DNA of 64,000 nucleotides from Strongylocentrotus purpuratus (lineage: Eukaryota; Echinodermata; Echinoidea; Camarodonta; Strongylocentrotidae): positions 26,594,028-26,658,027 of the forward strand of contig NW_022145599.1 of the NCBI RefSeq assembly GCF_000002235.5, read 5' to 3'. Both the position numbers and the translations under genes were made by a program. Under the pieces are notes generated by a model. It was not told where the DNA came from. It saw only the letters and a program-made list of their open reading frames with translations, and ran no database searches. Below, piece by piece: positions 45,153 to 57,800 of this stretch (positions are counted from its first letter, which is position 1; every line of letters starts with the position of its first letter).

Positions 45153-45539
45153 AGCAGGCACGTACATGTACGCAGGGGGGGGGGGGGGGGGGGGGGGGGG
45201 GGTTTGGGCGTTGAACCCCCCCCTTCGGTTTTTTTTTATGTCTGTATTTTGGAGCAGCACCCCCCTCCCCCCTTTTTTTTGTGATGTTTTTTTTAATTTT
45301 ATGAAACACACACACAAAAAAAAATTATGCCAATGGCTGATCTAAAAAAGATGACCTCACCCCCCCCCCCCAACTCCAACGGGAACAAAATGTCAAATTT
45401 TCAAATTTCGAGACCAAAAAACAAAAAAAAGTGTCCTCTTACCCCCCCCCCCCCCCCCCCCCGCTTATTCAGCGGCTGGCTGAGTCGTTGCGTTTTGTGG
45501 GCCCCCCCCCCCCCTAAGAAATCCTGGATCTGCCCCTGG
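45153..45539. mobile_element. Small nested element with G/C-run ends
   Basis: It begins 'caggcacgtacatgtacgca' followed by more than 25 G. It ends in a C-run, then 'aagaaatcctggatctgccc' and CTG. Such ends are common on short repeats in marine invertebrates. The two ends are only partly complementary, so it may be two fused elements. No coding potential. Confidence 0.4.
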
Positions 45540-45908
45540 GTGCACATATCCCCCCCATCTTGAAAACAACGGCGTGAGGTGATTTTACGCGCACTTTCCA
45601 CGTTGGCCTTAGTGCCCCTGGCCTTAGGATAGATTTGTGCCCCTTTCAGTGGATTTGTGCCCTCTCAAAAAAGTGGCCTTGACCCAAATTTGATGTAATT
45701 CGAGGCCTGGGCACACCATGTATTTATGCATGAATTAAAAGTATAAAATGGTCTACGTAAGGGTTATATAAGGATTTATACAGAGAGGGAGTAAAAGGAA
45801 AAGCGAAAGAGAAGGAAATGGATAGGGAAGAGAGAAAATGACGAGAAATTAAACTCCTAGACCGCTTCCAACACCTCTTAGGGAAGTCAATTTAATTTTC
45901 AGAGTAAA

Positions 45909-47195
45909 ACCAGAGGTTGAGGTAGGGTTGAGGGGTGGTGAAGGTAGGGTTGAGGGGTGGTGGAGGTAGAGTGGAGGGATGGTAGAGGTAGGGTGGAGGG
46001 GTGGTAGATGTAGGATGGAGGGGTGGTAGTGGTAGGGTTGAGGAGTGGTAGAGGTAGGGTGGAGGGATGGTGGAGGTAGGGTAGATGGGTGATAGAGGGA
46101 GGGTGGAGGGGGGGGGGGGGTCGAGGTTGGGTGGAGAGGTGTTCGAGGTAGGATTGAGGGGTGGTAGAAGTGGGGGTGTAAGAGGTAGCGTAGATGGAGG
46201 GATGGTAGAGGTAGGGTGGATGGAGGGGAGGTAGAGGTAGGGTGGATGGAGGAGAGGAAAGGTGGGAGGAGGAGAAGAAGGGTGGATGGAGGAGAGGTAG
46301 GGTGGAGGGAGGAGAGGTAGGGTGGATGGAGGATAGGTAGGGTCTAGGGAGGTGAAATGGGTTGGTGGTGGAGGTAGGGTGCAAGGAGGAGAGGTAGGGT
46401 AGATGAAGGAGAGGTAGGGTGGATGGAGGAGAGGTAGGGTGGATGGTAGAGAGGTAGGGTGGATGGAGGGTGGTAGGAGAGGTAGGGTAGATGGAGGAGA
46501 GGTAGGGTGGATGGAGGAGAGGTAGGGTGGATGGAGGAGAGGTAGGGTGGATGGAGGAGAGGTAGGGTGGATGGAGGAGAGGTAGGGTGGATGGAGGAGA
46601 GGTAGGGTGGATGGAGGAGAGGTAGGGTGGATGGAGGAGAGGTAGGGTGGATGGTAGAGAGGTAGGGTGGATGGAGGGTGGTAGGAGAGGTAGGGTAGAT
46701 GGAGGAGAGGTAGGGTGGATGGAGGAGAGGTAGGGTGGATGGTAGAGAGGTAGGGTGGATGGAGGGTGGTAAGAGAGGTAGGGTGGATGGAGGAGAGGTA
46801 GGGTGGATGGAGGAGAGGTAGGGTGGATGGAGGAGAGGTAGGGTGGATGGAGGAGAGGTAGGGTGGATGGAGGAGAGGTAGGGTGGATGGAGGAGAGGTA
46901 GGGTGGATGGTAGAGAGGTAGGGTGGATGGAGGGTGGTAGGAGAGGTAGGGTAGATGGAGGAGAGGTAGGGTGGATGGAGGAGAGGTAGGGTGGATGGTA
47001 GAGAGGTAGGGTGGATGGAGGGTGGTAAGAGAGGTAGGGTGGATGGAGGAGAGGTAGGGTGGAGGGGAGATAGAGGTATGGTGGATGGAGCGATGGTAGA
47101 GGTAGTGTTGATGGAGGAGAGGTAGAAGTAGGGTAGATGGAGGAGAGGTAGGATGGAGAAGAGGTAGGGTGGATGGGTGGTAGAGGTAGGTGTAG
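45909..47195. repeat. G-rich minisatellite array 1 (18-bp unit)
   Basis: The basic unit is GAGGTAGGGTGGATGGAG on the plus strand, with inserted variants ('gtagagaggtagggtggatg', 'gagggtggtaggagaggtag') that make higher-order blocks of about 120 bp. The complementary strand is nearly free of G. Because 18 is divisible by 3, a minus-strand frame stays open but is not a gene. Confidence 0.97.
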
Positions 47196-47358
47196 TGATA
47201 GCTACATGTAGTTTAACAGAGTCTGCAAATACAGACTAGCATGTATAACTAAATATAGAATGACCTGCAACCCATGACTCATGCTAGGTCATGTTATGAA
47301 ACAATGAGTACTTGTACAGGAGATGCTACAAAGATGTCTGACTGACACAGAGCCTTAA

Positions 47359-50300
47359 CTAGAAATGCAATCGTGTCACAACGATGTGCGTGCAATGACG
47401 CCATGTTTCTACGTGTCAAACGAAGGAGCTACTCTCGGACTATCCAGAGCAATATGTAAGAAGTATGTAGCTTCTGTGATAGTGGAGATAGTTAGGGCGA
47501 AAGAAAGGTCACCAAAACGGCCCGAAACGGAAAAAAAATGGTGCCTGGACGGTCACGCATGAGGGTTTCCGGAGAACGAAGAATTTAGTGACCTTGAAGG
47601 AATGCTAGAGACTACGCCTACACATTTTGAAGGGAATTGGAGTAGAGGAAGGGATCTATAAAGGGCTCGCAAGCACTGCGTGCAAAACCAATAGGACTTG
47701 GTGCATGATGAACATGTTACGACGCGTGCTTTGGCACGAACGGCCGCCCATACTAACACAAAAAAAATGACGTCATGGCCGAAACGTGTTATAATAGGGC
47801 GGAAACTCGGCGGAATTCGTATTGTGACCCTTGTTGAAATGCGATTTACTCACAATTTTCTGCGTGAACATATACCATACTTGGTATCATTCGAAAGGGC
47901 ACTTCAGTGCGATCAGTTTGACACCATTGTCATCTGCGCAAAACGTACTGCATGCATCAAACGAGCTATTACGTAAAGCATAGTAAATTCATCATTTTTG
48001 GCGATAACTTTGCAAAGAGGGCATTACAATTTACTAAACTTAGCAGACAGTTGTCACGTATATGGATACATGTGTCCGCCAAGTTGCATTGATGTAGGTA
48101 TAAAGATCGCCATTTTAGAGCAAGTTGAAGTTATTTCTCAATTTTCTTGAAAATGGCGAATTTGGAGGGCAATTTTCTCAAATTTGGTCAGTGATAGGGT
48201 ATATAATTTTGAATATGGCTGGAAAGGGCATAACTTCAAGTATCTAAATCCAAAAAAGGGTACGGGTCTGCCAAGTCATAATGGAGATACGGCCACAGAA
48301 AGAAAGCCAATTCCCAGAACTTTAGAGGGCGCTATTTATGTTTTGCATAGTCATTGGAGCATGAAATTTGGCATGGCTATGTGCAATTAGGAGATAAGGA
48401 TAATGTGAGATTTAAACACAAAACGGAATTTATATGAGAAAGTTATGGCAGTTTTAGATTTTTAGGGGTCCATTTTTCAAGAATTTGAGAGATTTTTGAC
48501 GGAGTCAGTTTCAGATTTGAATTTTGAGTACGAAGATGGCATTTTGAAGGTCAAGTTATACGTCGCAGATGAAAGAACATCTCTTAGACTATCTAGAGGA
48601 ATTTGTTAGAAGTTTGTAGGATCTAGGATAGTGGAGAGAGGAAGGAAGAAAGAAAGGCCTTAAAATGGACCAGAAACGGACAAAATGGCGCCTGGACGGT
48701 TATGCATGAGTGATTTCGAAAATCGAAGAATGTAGTGACCTTGATGAGATGTTAGAGACTATGCCTATGAAATTTGAAAGGAAAAGGACATGAGAAAAGC
48801 ACCTAACTAGGAATAACAAACACTACGTGCAAAACGAATAGGATTTCTGGACGATAAGGAAAACAAGGAAAAGGACTAGAAATGCAATCGTGTCACAACG
48901 ATGTGCGTGCAATGACGCCATGTGTCTACGTGTCAAACGAAGGAGCTACTCTCGGACTATCCAGAGCAATATGTAAGAAGTCTGTAGCTTCTGTGATAGT
49001 GGAGATAGTTAGGGCGAAAGAAAGGTCACCAAAACGGCCCGAAACGGGAAAAATGGTGCCTGGACGGTCACGCATGAGGGTTTCCGGAGAACGAAGAATT
49101 GAGTGACCTCGAAGGAATGCTAGAGACTACGCCTACGAATTTTGAAGGGAATTGGAGTAGAGGAAGGGATCTAGAAAGGGCTCGCAAGCACTGCGTGCAA
49201 AACCAATATGACTTGGTGCATGATGAACATGTTACGACGCGTGCTTTGGCACGAACGGCCGCCCATACTAACACAACCGAATAACAGTCTTAACAAATGA
49301 CGTCATGGAAACTCGGCGGAATTCGTACTTGTTCAAATGTGATTTACTCACAATTTTGTGCGTGAACATATACCATACTTGGTATCATTCGAAAGGGCAC
49401 TTCAGTGCGGTCAGTTTGACACCATTGTCATCTGCGCAAAACGTACTGCACGCATCAAACGCGCTAATACGTAAAGCATAGTAAATTCATCATTTTTGGC
49501 GATAACTTGGCGAATAGGGCATTACAATTTACCAAACTTAGCAGACAGTTGTCACGTATATGGATACATGTGTCTGCCAAGTTTCATTGATGTAGGTATA
49601 AAGATCGCCGGTTTAGAGCAAGCTGAAGTTATTTCTCAATTTTCTTGAAAATGGCGAATTTGGAGGGCAATTTTCTCATATTTGGTCAGTTATAGGGTAT
49701 ATAATTTTGTATATGGCTGGAAAGGGCATATCTTCAAGTATCTAAATCCAAAAAAGGGTACGGGTTTGCCAAGCCATTATGGAGATACGGCCACAGAGAG
49801 AAAGCCAATTCCCAGAACTTTAGAGGGCGCTATTTATGTTTTGCATAGTCATTGGAGCATGAAATTTGGCATGGCTATGTGCAATTATGAGATAAGGATA
49901 ATGTGAGATTTAAACACAAAACGGAATTTATATGAGAAAGTTATGGCAGTTTTAGATTTTTAGGGGTCCATTTTTTAAGAATTTGAGAGATTTTTGACGC
50001 AGTCAGTTTCAGATTTGAATTTTGAGTACGAAGATGGCATTTTGAAGGTCAGGTTATACGTCGCAGATGAAAGAACATCTCTTAGACTATCTAGAGAAAT
50101 TTGTTAGAAATGTGTAGGATCTAGGATAGTGGAGATAGGAAGGAAGAAAGAAAGGCCTTAAAATGGACCAGACACGGACAAAATGGCGCCTGGACGGTTT
50201 ATGCATGAGTGATTTCGAGAATCGAAAAATGTAGTGACCTTGATAAGATGTTAGAGACTATGCCTATGAAATTTGAAAGGAAAAGGACATGAGGAAAGCA

Positions 50301-50370
50301 CCTAACTAGGAATAACAAGCACTACGTGCAAAATGAATGGGATTCCGGACGACAAGAAGAACTAAGAATA
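47359..50370. repeat. Two tandem copies of a 1517-bp unit
   Basis: 'ctagaaatgcaatcgtgtca' starts unit 1 at 47359 and unit 2 at 48876. The units are nearly identical apart from small indels. Within each, the first part ('ctactctcggactatccaga', 'ggtgcctggacggtcacgca') is a diverged duplicate of the last part ('catctcttagactatctaga', 'ggcgcctggacggttatgca'). Plus-strand frames of 60-92 codons recur in both but resemble no known family. The unit sits between the two 18-bp arrays. Confidence 0.9.
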
Positions 50371-50489
50371 TTAATAAGAAGAATGTGAACGAAAACAAGG
50401 CAATGACGAAGGGTCGTCATTGCAATAAAGCTATACAACTTATTAGTTCAATCAAAGCTCTCCAACTGGTCTTTTATAAGAACATAATA

Positions 50490-52545
50490 GTAGGGTGGAT
50501 GGAGGAGAGGTAGGGTGGATGGAGGAGAGGTAGAGTGGATGGAGGACAGGTATGAAGGAGGGGAGGTAGAGGTAGGGTGGATAGAGGGGAGGTAGAGGTA
50601 GAGTGGAAAGAGGAGAGGTAGAGTGGATGGAGGAGAGGTAGGAAGAAGGGGAGATAGAGGTATGGTGGATGGAGCGATGGTAGAGGTAGTGTTGATGGAG
50701 GAGAGGTAGAAGTAGGGTAGATGGAGGAGAGGTAGGATGGAAAAGAGATAGGGTGGATGGGTGGTAGAGGTAGGGTGGATGGAGGAGAGGTAGGGTGGAT
50801 GGAGGAGAGGTAGAGTGGATGGAGGACAGGTATGAAGGAGGGGAGGTAGAGGTAGGGTGGATGGAGGGGTGGTAGAGGTAGGGTGCATGGTGGGGTGGTA
50901 GGGTTTAGTGAGGAGAGATGGGTACGTGGGAGGTAGGTTGGATGGAGGAGAGGTAGGGTGGATGGAGGGGTGGTAGAGGTAGGATGGAGGGAGGGGCGGT
51001 AGAGGTAGGTTGGAGGGAGGAGAGGTAGGATCTAGGGAGGTGAGATGGGTTGGTGGTAGAGGTAGATTGGATGGAGGAGAGGTAGATTGGATGGAGGAGA
51101 GGTAGGGTGGATGGAGGAGAGGTAGGGTGGATGGAGGAGAGGTAGGGTAGATGGAGGAGAGGTAGGGTAAATGGAGGAGAGGTAGGGTAGATGGAGGAGA
51201 GGTAGGGTAAATGGAGGAGAGGTAGGGTGGATGGAGGAGAGGTAGGGTAGATGGAGGAGAGGTAGGGTGGATGGAGGAGAGGTAGGGTGGATGGAGGAGT
51301 GGTAGGGTAAATGGAGGAGAGGTAGGGTGGATGGAGGAGAGGTAGGGTAGATGGAGGAGAGGTAGGGTGGATGGAGGAGAGGTAGGGTGGATGGAGGAGA
51401 GGTAGGGTGGATGGAGGAGAGGTAGGGTGGATGGAGGAGAGGTAGGGTAGATGGAGGAGAGGTAGGGTAGATGGAGGAGAGGTAGGGTAGATGGAGGAGT
51501 GGTAGGGTAGATGGAGGAGAGGTAGGGTGGATGGAGGAGAGGTAGGGTAGATGAAGGAGAGGTAGGGTGGATGGAGGGAGGTAGGGTGGATAGGGTAGGG
51601 TGGTAGAGAGGTAGGTGGATGGAGGGTGGTAGGAGAGGTAGGGTAGATGGAGGAGAGGTAGGGTGGATGGAGGAGAGGTAGGGTGGATGGTAGAGAGGTA
51701 GGGTGGATGGAGGGTGGTAGGAGAGGTAGGGTAGATGGAGGAGAGGTAGGGTGGATGGAGGAGAGGTAGGGTGGATGGTAGAGAGGTAGGGTGGATGGAG
51801 GGTGGTAGGAGAGGTAGGGTAGATGGAGGAGAGGTAGGGTGGATGGAGGAGAGGTAGGGTGGATGGTAGAGAGGTAGGGTGGATGGAGGGTGGTAGGAGA
51901 GGTAGGGTAGATGGAGGAGAGGCAGGGTGGATGGAGGAGAGGTAGGGTGGATGGTAGAGAGGTAGGGTGGATGGAGGGTGGTAGGAGAGGTAGGGTAGAT
52001 GGAGGAGAGGTAGGGTGGATGGAGGAGAGGTAGGGTGGATGGTAGAGAGGTAGGGTGGATGGAGGGTGGTAGGAGAGGTAGGGTAGATGGAGGAGAGGTA
52101 GGGTGGATGGAGGAGAGGTAGGGTGGATGGTAGAGAGGTAGGGTGGATGGAGGGTGGTAAGAGAGGTAGGGTAGATGGAGGAGAGGCAGGGTGGATGGAG
52201 GAGAGGTAGGGTGGATGGTAGAGAGGTAGGGTGGATGGAGGGTGGTAAGAGAGGTAGGGTGGATGGAGGAGAGGTAGGGTGGAGGGGAGATAGAGGTATG
52301 GTGGATGGAGCGATGGTAGAGGTAGTGTTGATGGAGGAGAGGTAGAAGTAGGGTAGATGGAGGAGAGGTAGGATGGAAAAGAGGTAGGGTGGATGGGTGG
52401 TAGAGGTAGGGTGGATGGAGGAGAGGTAGGGTGGATGGAGGAGAGGTAGAGTGGATGGAGGACAGGTATGAAGAGGGGAGGTAGAGGTAGGGTGGATAGA
52501 GGGGAGGTAGGGTCTAGAAGGAGAAATGGGTTGGTAGTGGATGTA
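50490..52545. repeat. G-rich minisatellite array 2 (18-bp unit)
   Basis: The unit is the same as in array 1. A distinctive variant block ('gatggagcgatggtagaggt', 'agtgttgatggaggagaggt') occurs at 47085, 50665 and 52305, showing that array ends were copied as larger segments. Minus-strand frames of 749 and 619 codons are by-products of the 18-bp period. Confidence 0.97.
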
Positions 52546-52803
52546 TGGTGGTGGTAGATGTAGGATGGTAGTATAATTAGGACCATTGTAAGTAAAATGA
52601 TAGTTGAAGTAGAGGTATGACTGTGTCGGGTAAGGGTACGAGATGAAGGAAGGTAGCTGAAAGATTTTAACATACACAAACACACACATGCTCTCATTAT
52701 AAATATCTAAAACGTTTGAGAAGCTTATTTTAGCGGAAATAAAAACAGAGACAGTAGTAAGCATTTTAAAATTACATTTTATCTTTGAGCATTACATTTT
52801 GTA

Positions 52804-53641
52804 TTTCAATTCAATTCGTTTTATTAAACCATTTAAAATAAAAAATAAATCAATATACAAATTATGCATGTATGAAAATTATTAATACAGTATAAATAGT
52901 CAGGGTGCCCCTAAAAGCCAAGGCTTGATTAATTGGGTACCCAATACATAAAGAAATATACATACAAAAAACATGAGATACAAAACAAGATTAATATAAA
53001 AAAACATTAAACATACAGGCAAAGGGAAATAGAAAAAGTGGAAGTAAGAAAACGTAGGGAGGAAAGATGAAATTACATGTTTATTTGACATAGGTAATTA
53101 TTATTGAACGTTTGAGTTTGGTTTTAAAGGAAGTAAAATTACTGCTGGAAGTTACATCAGAAGGGAGGAATTCCATATTCGAGGACCAACAGATTTAAAT
53201 GCATTAAGAGTTGACTGATTGAGTGCTAATGGATAATGGAATTTAGAGTGGGAACGGGTATTATACTGATGGTAATCTTTATTATACTGAAATAAATTCA
53301 TTATACTAAGAGGTGCTAAATTACATAACATTAGTTTTCTCATAATTAACAATCAATTTGTAAGCATCGAACCAATCGGCTATTTTACATAATTCATTAT
53401 TGTTTTTTTCTAACAAAAACATAAAGTTGCGAGCCGTTCTTAGGATTTCATTTAATTTGTTTCGATATTTCTTATATTTAATTTCAATGGATTTAGTACG
53501 TTTTGGCAAAATAATGTATGTAGACGACTCTTTCTATTAATACACTTTAACAATCCTTGAGTTACCCATGGTTTTTTTTTAGCTGATATTGATAACCTTG
53601 TATTTTTCTTCTTTACCATTTTACAGTTACCATTAAACATT
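52804..53641 (-). pseudogene. Decayed, internally deleted non-LTR retrotransposon (LINE)
   Basis: On the minus strand, pieces appear in LINE order. First is KPWVTQGLLKCINRKSRLH with KYKKYRNKLNEILRTAR (pre-RT region). Then NNELCKIADWFDAYKLIVNY (after the RT core). Then YNTRSHSKFHYPLA and FKSVGPRIWNS (C-terminal region); a one-base shift restores LPSDVTSSSNFTSFKTKLKR. The RT catalytic core is deleted. A 3' UTR follows and ends 'aataaaacgaattgaattga'. It resembles CR1/Jockey-type elements. Confidence 0.88.
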
Positions 53642-54051
53642 AGTTTGAATACTGAAGGAAATTATTATATGCATCGTCAATATTGTGTACTGATAATATA
53701 TCAATCCAATCAAATGAGAGTAATTCTTTATTAAAACTATCAATATTTTCTTTTATTACATCACAAAGGGTAATAATGACAAATCATTTTATTTATTACT
53801 TGAATTACATTTATATTCTTTCTCACAAAATTGGTAATTCGATCATAGAGTTATACATATGGTTACATTATTGCAATATGTCATGGGAAAATATCAAAAT
53901 ATTATACGAATGACATAAATATTACATTTGCATTTTCGAGAGTTTCAATGGCATTGACATTGTTCAAAACAAATAGTCTCAGTAAACAGTGTAGAATGCA
54001 TCACTTAATTCAGTTATGAGTATTGTATTGAGACAAACAATGATATTACCC
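53642..54051. other. AT-rich, no gene seen
   Basis: No family-like open frame and no recognisable repeat. Confidence 0.5.
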
Positions 54052-54149
54052 AGGGGCGTCAATCCGAAGGCTAGCAACTAATTTCAGAAGTGTATGTATA
54101 CAGAACATAATAATGGAATGTTTGCTCCCACCGATGGATTGACGCCCCT
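54052..54149. mobile_element. 98-bp palindromic MITE
   Basis: The ends AGGGGCGTCAATCC and GGATTGACGCCCCT are perfect 14-bp inverted repeats. The flanks ACCC (54048-54051 and 54150-54153) form a 4-bp target duplication. No coding potential. Confidence 0.8.
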
Positions 54150-54604
54150 ACCCACATCGATGTGATTGAAGATGTCATGAAGACATTTAATGTCTCCTCT
54201 CGCCATCATACCTGTCATGTGGGTTGTACATGGTACATAACGTACAGTTACTATGGTTACAGGTGGCAAGAAGAGTATACCTTTATAGATAACTACACTA
54301 TCATGCAATACTACAGATATTGGATGACTGTTGGACAGAATGAACATTATTATGCCCAATGAAATAAACATTATCCTCAAAATCTAATTCTTGTATCATT
54401 AACCGACTTTGATAGGATGAGGAATATTGATACAATTAGAAGGGGGTATATGATGGGGAAGGTTATGATACTCATTACGTGATTCTTTGCCCCTCCCATA
54501 TGAGTCGAAGGTGGTATATCTGGGAATACGTACATTATTGTCACTCCCTCATAGTGTAATAATGGGAGGAGCCCATCAATATAGGAGCACTGCATATATA
54601 TGCC

Positions 54605-54880
54605 ACTAGCTAGGCTCCTCCCTGTCACTGTATACCTGCATGGGTATGCAGGGGAGGGACCCATTTGAAGCTGATGTTCCGCGTTTCCCCTCCCCTTCTA
54701 GCTTACAACAGATAATGAGAGGAGCAATTGATTGAAGCTCCTCCCTATCTGTATATATGCATGGGTATGCATGAAGATGATGTTCTGCGTTCCCCCTCCC
54801 CTTCTAGCCTTCAACAGATAATGAGAAGAGCAATTGATTGAAGCTCCTCTCTATCTGTTGTGTTTAAGGATGGTTATACA
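54605..54880. repeat. Tandem repeat, about 106-bp unit, two to three copies
   Basis: 'gatgttccgcgtttcccctc' (54671) recurs as 'gatgttctgcgttccccctc' (54776), and 'gattgaagctcctccctatc' (54730) as 'gattgaagctcctctctatc' (54836). A partial third copy starts near 54610 ('aggctcctccctgtcactgt'). Confidence 0.8.
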
Positions 54881-57800
54881 GGGGAGGGGTAAATTCTGAC
54901 ACATTTTGCCTTTTTTTTATCATCCATTGACTCAGGATGGGGGTATTCCCTACCACTGTCCTCTAATTCCTTTTATTTAGCTCAACTAGGAGGGGCTCTG
55001 TTCTCCCATCCTCACCCCCTTCAATTTTAAAAAAAATGTTGTTATAACCAAACGCCCCAGCCCTCTAAGGGCAAAGGCCCTATAATTCCAAAAGAGAATC
55101 CCAGTATACCTTGCTTGCCACCTGTAGTAAACAATTTAAAAAAAAATGATTGAAAAAAGGTGCAGGTATTTCAATGCTAAACCATCCACTGTATGCAAAC
55201 GATAAGGATATTTCTATCCTAAAACCACCAAAAACCAGTCGGGAGAAAAGGTGCAGAAGAACAGGCTACATACTTGCCTGGCTGCACCAAGCTGGTATGT
55301 CCTACAAGATTAATGTATCTTCATCGTTATGTAAAAAGCATCGGTTTAATTGTCGTAAAGTGAGAGAGAGGGGATGCACTGACTTGATAAAAACATATAA
55401 GCCAATTTGAGGAAACACTATACATTTCTCTTATTCCCCTCTCCCACATATTCTGCTAACATCTTTACATCACATCTTGAACATAGAAATGTGTTGTAAT
55501 AGTAGAACATTCATTACCAATACGACAAACATTGTTGTATGGTAAGAAACTGTCTACCAAAAAAAAAATATACTCTCTCCTATAAATATACAGTGGATGG
55601 CACTATACCAGTCATACATTCTTTTAACCATGGAGACCAACACAATTTATTCATGAAAGCTTTCAGCCATTATGTAACCACGTTTCTCATATATCATATT
55701 TCTGTAAAGTGTTTAGAGACATCGCAGATGTGTAGACAGTATAGTATTATACCATCTGATGATCACCATTATAATGCAAAAATCTTTTTTGAGATGAACA
55801 AAACAAGGAGCACTAAAAAAATTGCCAGTTACATGGACAGGCACCTTTCCTGTTATCTCCCGGTATAAACCGCAAGATGAAGCAGATGAGACTGCTTAGT
55901 GGGAACGTGATATTGTATGGCATGGTTAAAAGAATGAATGCAATTTGCGATATAGCTACGCTTGTGACAGTTCCTAACTCACCAGTGGTACACACGTATG
56001 CATCCATGAATATGGTACATACACCAAGCCAAGCTAACAAGCAAGCTTAGGCCAGGCTTCAGGAGGACTACAGCCTCTATCCTCATCGAAATGAGGGCTC
56101 CTGGATCTGTTAACAGGAGAATATGGGGACCTACAATCAAATTATATTACAGTATGAATTGTTACTAACAATTATAGAATGATATGGGATAAAAGAGTTC
56201 CCAACATACTATGGAAAATTAGAAGTGTCGTTAATACAATATCAGGTATGGCAATCATCCCTTTAAAGATATAAGTACATGAATAAAACAGGAAACTTGC
56301 GTTGCCTTTTAATCTTTTCATATTCAAAATTAACAATGACATAGCTCTTTCACAACAAAGGATTCAGCTTTTAAAAAATATTTTTTTGTATATCAATCAA
56401 CATTATGATAACAAGTATAGCATAATAAATAGTATGACAACCAGCGAAGAACAGAAAGAATGATAACAACTTAAATATGACAACAAAGTATGTAGTGTTC
56501 TAACTGAGTTCATGATATCAATTATAAAAATATCAATATAAATATTGAAAAAATAAGAGTTCAGCAGTTTTTGTACAAGAGCAAATACTGGAATATATAA
56601 TATACAAATTGATGATAAAAAATAATGTATTTATTTCTATATTAATGAGTTGTAGCATGCATACAAAATTTCCCACTTGCAAGGTACAATAAAACTTTTC
56701 ATGCCAGAAATATATATATTTTTTTTCTTTTCTAGTTCTCTCACAACACTAGGAATTAAAGCTTGGCACAATGATGCACAATTGTTATCATTTGTTATGG
56801 TATTATTACTCAACTTAGTTAACACTTCCACGTCTGGAAATGTAAAATAAGTTGCTGATGCAAAAGAGTTTACTCACCCACGTCTGGGTTCATACACCCT
56901 ATTGCATATTCAGGCTTAAATTACCTGCTGAAACAAAGAAAGATTTTGAAAAACTGTTTTGTTTGCAATTTAACAAACAGTTCTTCCATGTATAATTCCA
57001 TATTGTTGTGCTGAGACTCATAAGCAACAAGGGACTGAGAATAAATTCTATCTTCGTTCCCGAGATGGAATTTATCTCAGATTAGTGATTTTTCATTTTC
57101 CTTAAATTCCTCTATCTGGAATTCTCTGCTTAAACATTGCAAGTAGGATGCTTAATAAAAAAAATTTCCAACTGATCAAGCTTTAGATGCAAGAAAAATG
57201 AGACATTTCGTACAATAAGACAATTCGTACATTCATATAGAACATTATACATTTCAATGTAATTTGCATAGCCTTAGCAAAAATACTTTAAAAATGCATA
57301 CTTTTATCAATTTCTAGAATTTTGCAATACTGCTACAATAGTAAGAGATACTGTTCAATTATATAATGGCACTGATACTAGTTACCATTCATTGACAGAT
57401 ATAGAATGAAAGAATACATGGAAAATATTTAAGCCATAATTATCGAGGTGATTATGAAATAACATCACATATTCAAAACAATCTCATCAATCTGGTTTAG
57501 TCATTTCATGCCTTGTTTACACTTTCTTGATTATTTAAAAACGGTTTATTAAACAATAAATGTCACAGCCATGTGACCGAATTGACCAGTTCATGGTTAG
57601 TACAATATGTCTGAAATGACCCCGAATATCCACAGATCTCCAAAACATGAAGAGGTCCCACTTCGTACATTTTAAAATATTCAATCCTACAGCGATGGAG
57701 GTGCTACATATTTGTTTTGCCTTTTCAAAGAATACTTCAACCTGTGAATCATGGAGTGCACTGCTTGTGCATGAATGAATAATGATTACATAACTTTCAT

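Larger units (their letters stand above)
40017..45709. mobile_element. Possible giant non-autonomous hAT-like element filled with satellites
   Basis: The left end CAGGGCTCGAATTAC and the right end GTAATTCGAGGCCTG are inverted with 14 of 15 matches. CAGGG-type ends suit hAT transposons. The expected 8-bp target duplications are not clear: the left flank is 'cacacaca' and the right flank 'ggcacacc', with 5 of 8 matching in a microsatellite. Sub-terminal sequences on both sides share GCCC(C)T-type words. The interior contains a minisatellite of about 46 bp, other tandem repeats and a nested small element. No transposase is visible. Confidence 0.5.

Noticed and set aside
45088..45563. Frames encoding poly-Gly or poly-Pro
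   Set aside because: They are translations of G and C homopolymer runs in nested repeats.
47365..49906. Recurring short plus-strand frames in the 1.5-kb units
   Set aside because: They recur only because the unit is duplicated; frame lengths differ between copies and no family is recognised.
50448..52764. Minus-strand 749- and 619-codon frames as Pro/Ser-rich protein genes
   Set aside because: They lie wholly in an 18-bp minisatellite whose period is divisible by three. Several frames are open at once, and there is no start context, domain or splice pattern.
55539..55868. Plus-strand 109-codon frame as a gene
   Set aside because: No recognisable motif and no exon context.
55813..56040. Minus-strand hydrophobic 75-codon frame as a membrane-protein exon
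   Set aside because: It begins at a non-ATG codon, has no recognised family, and no neighbouring exons could be found.
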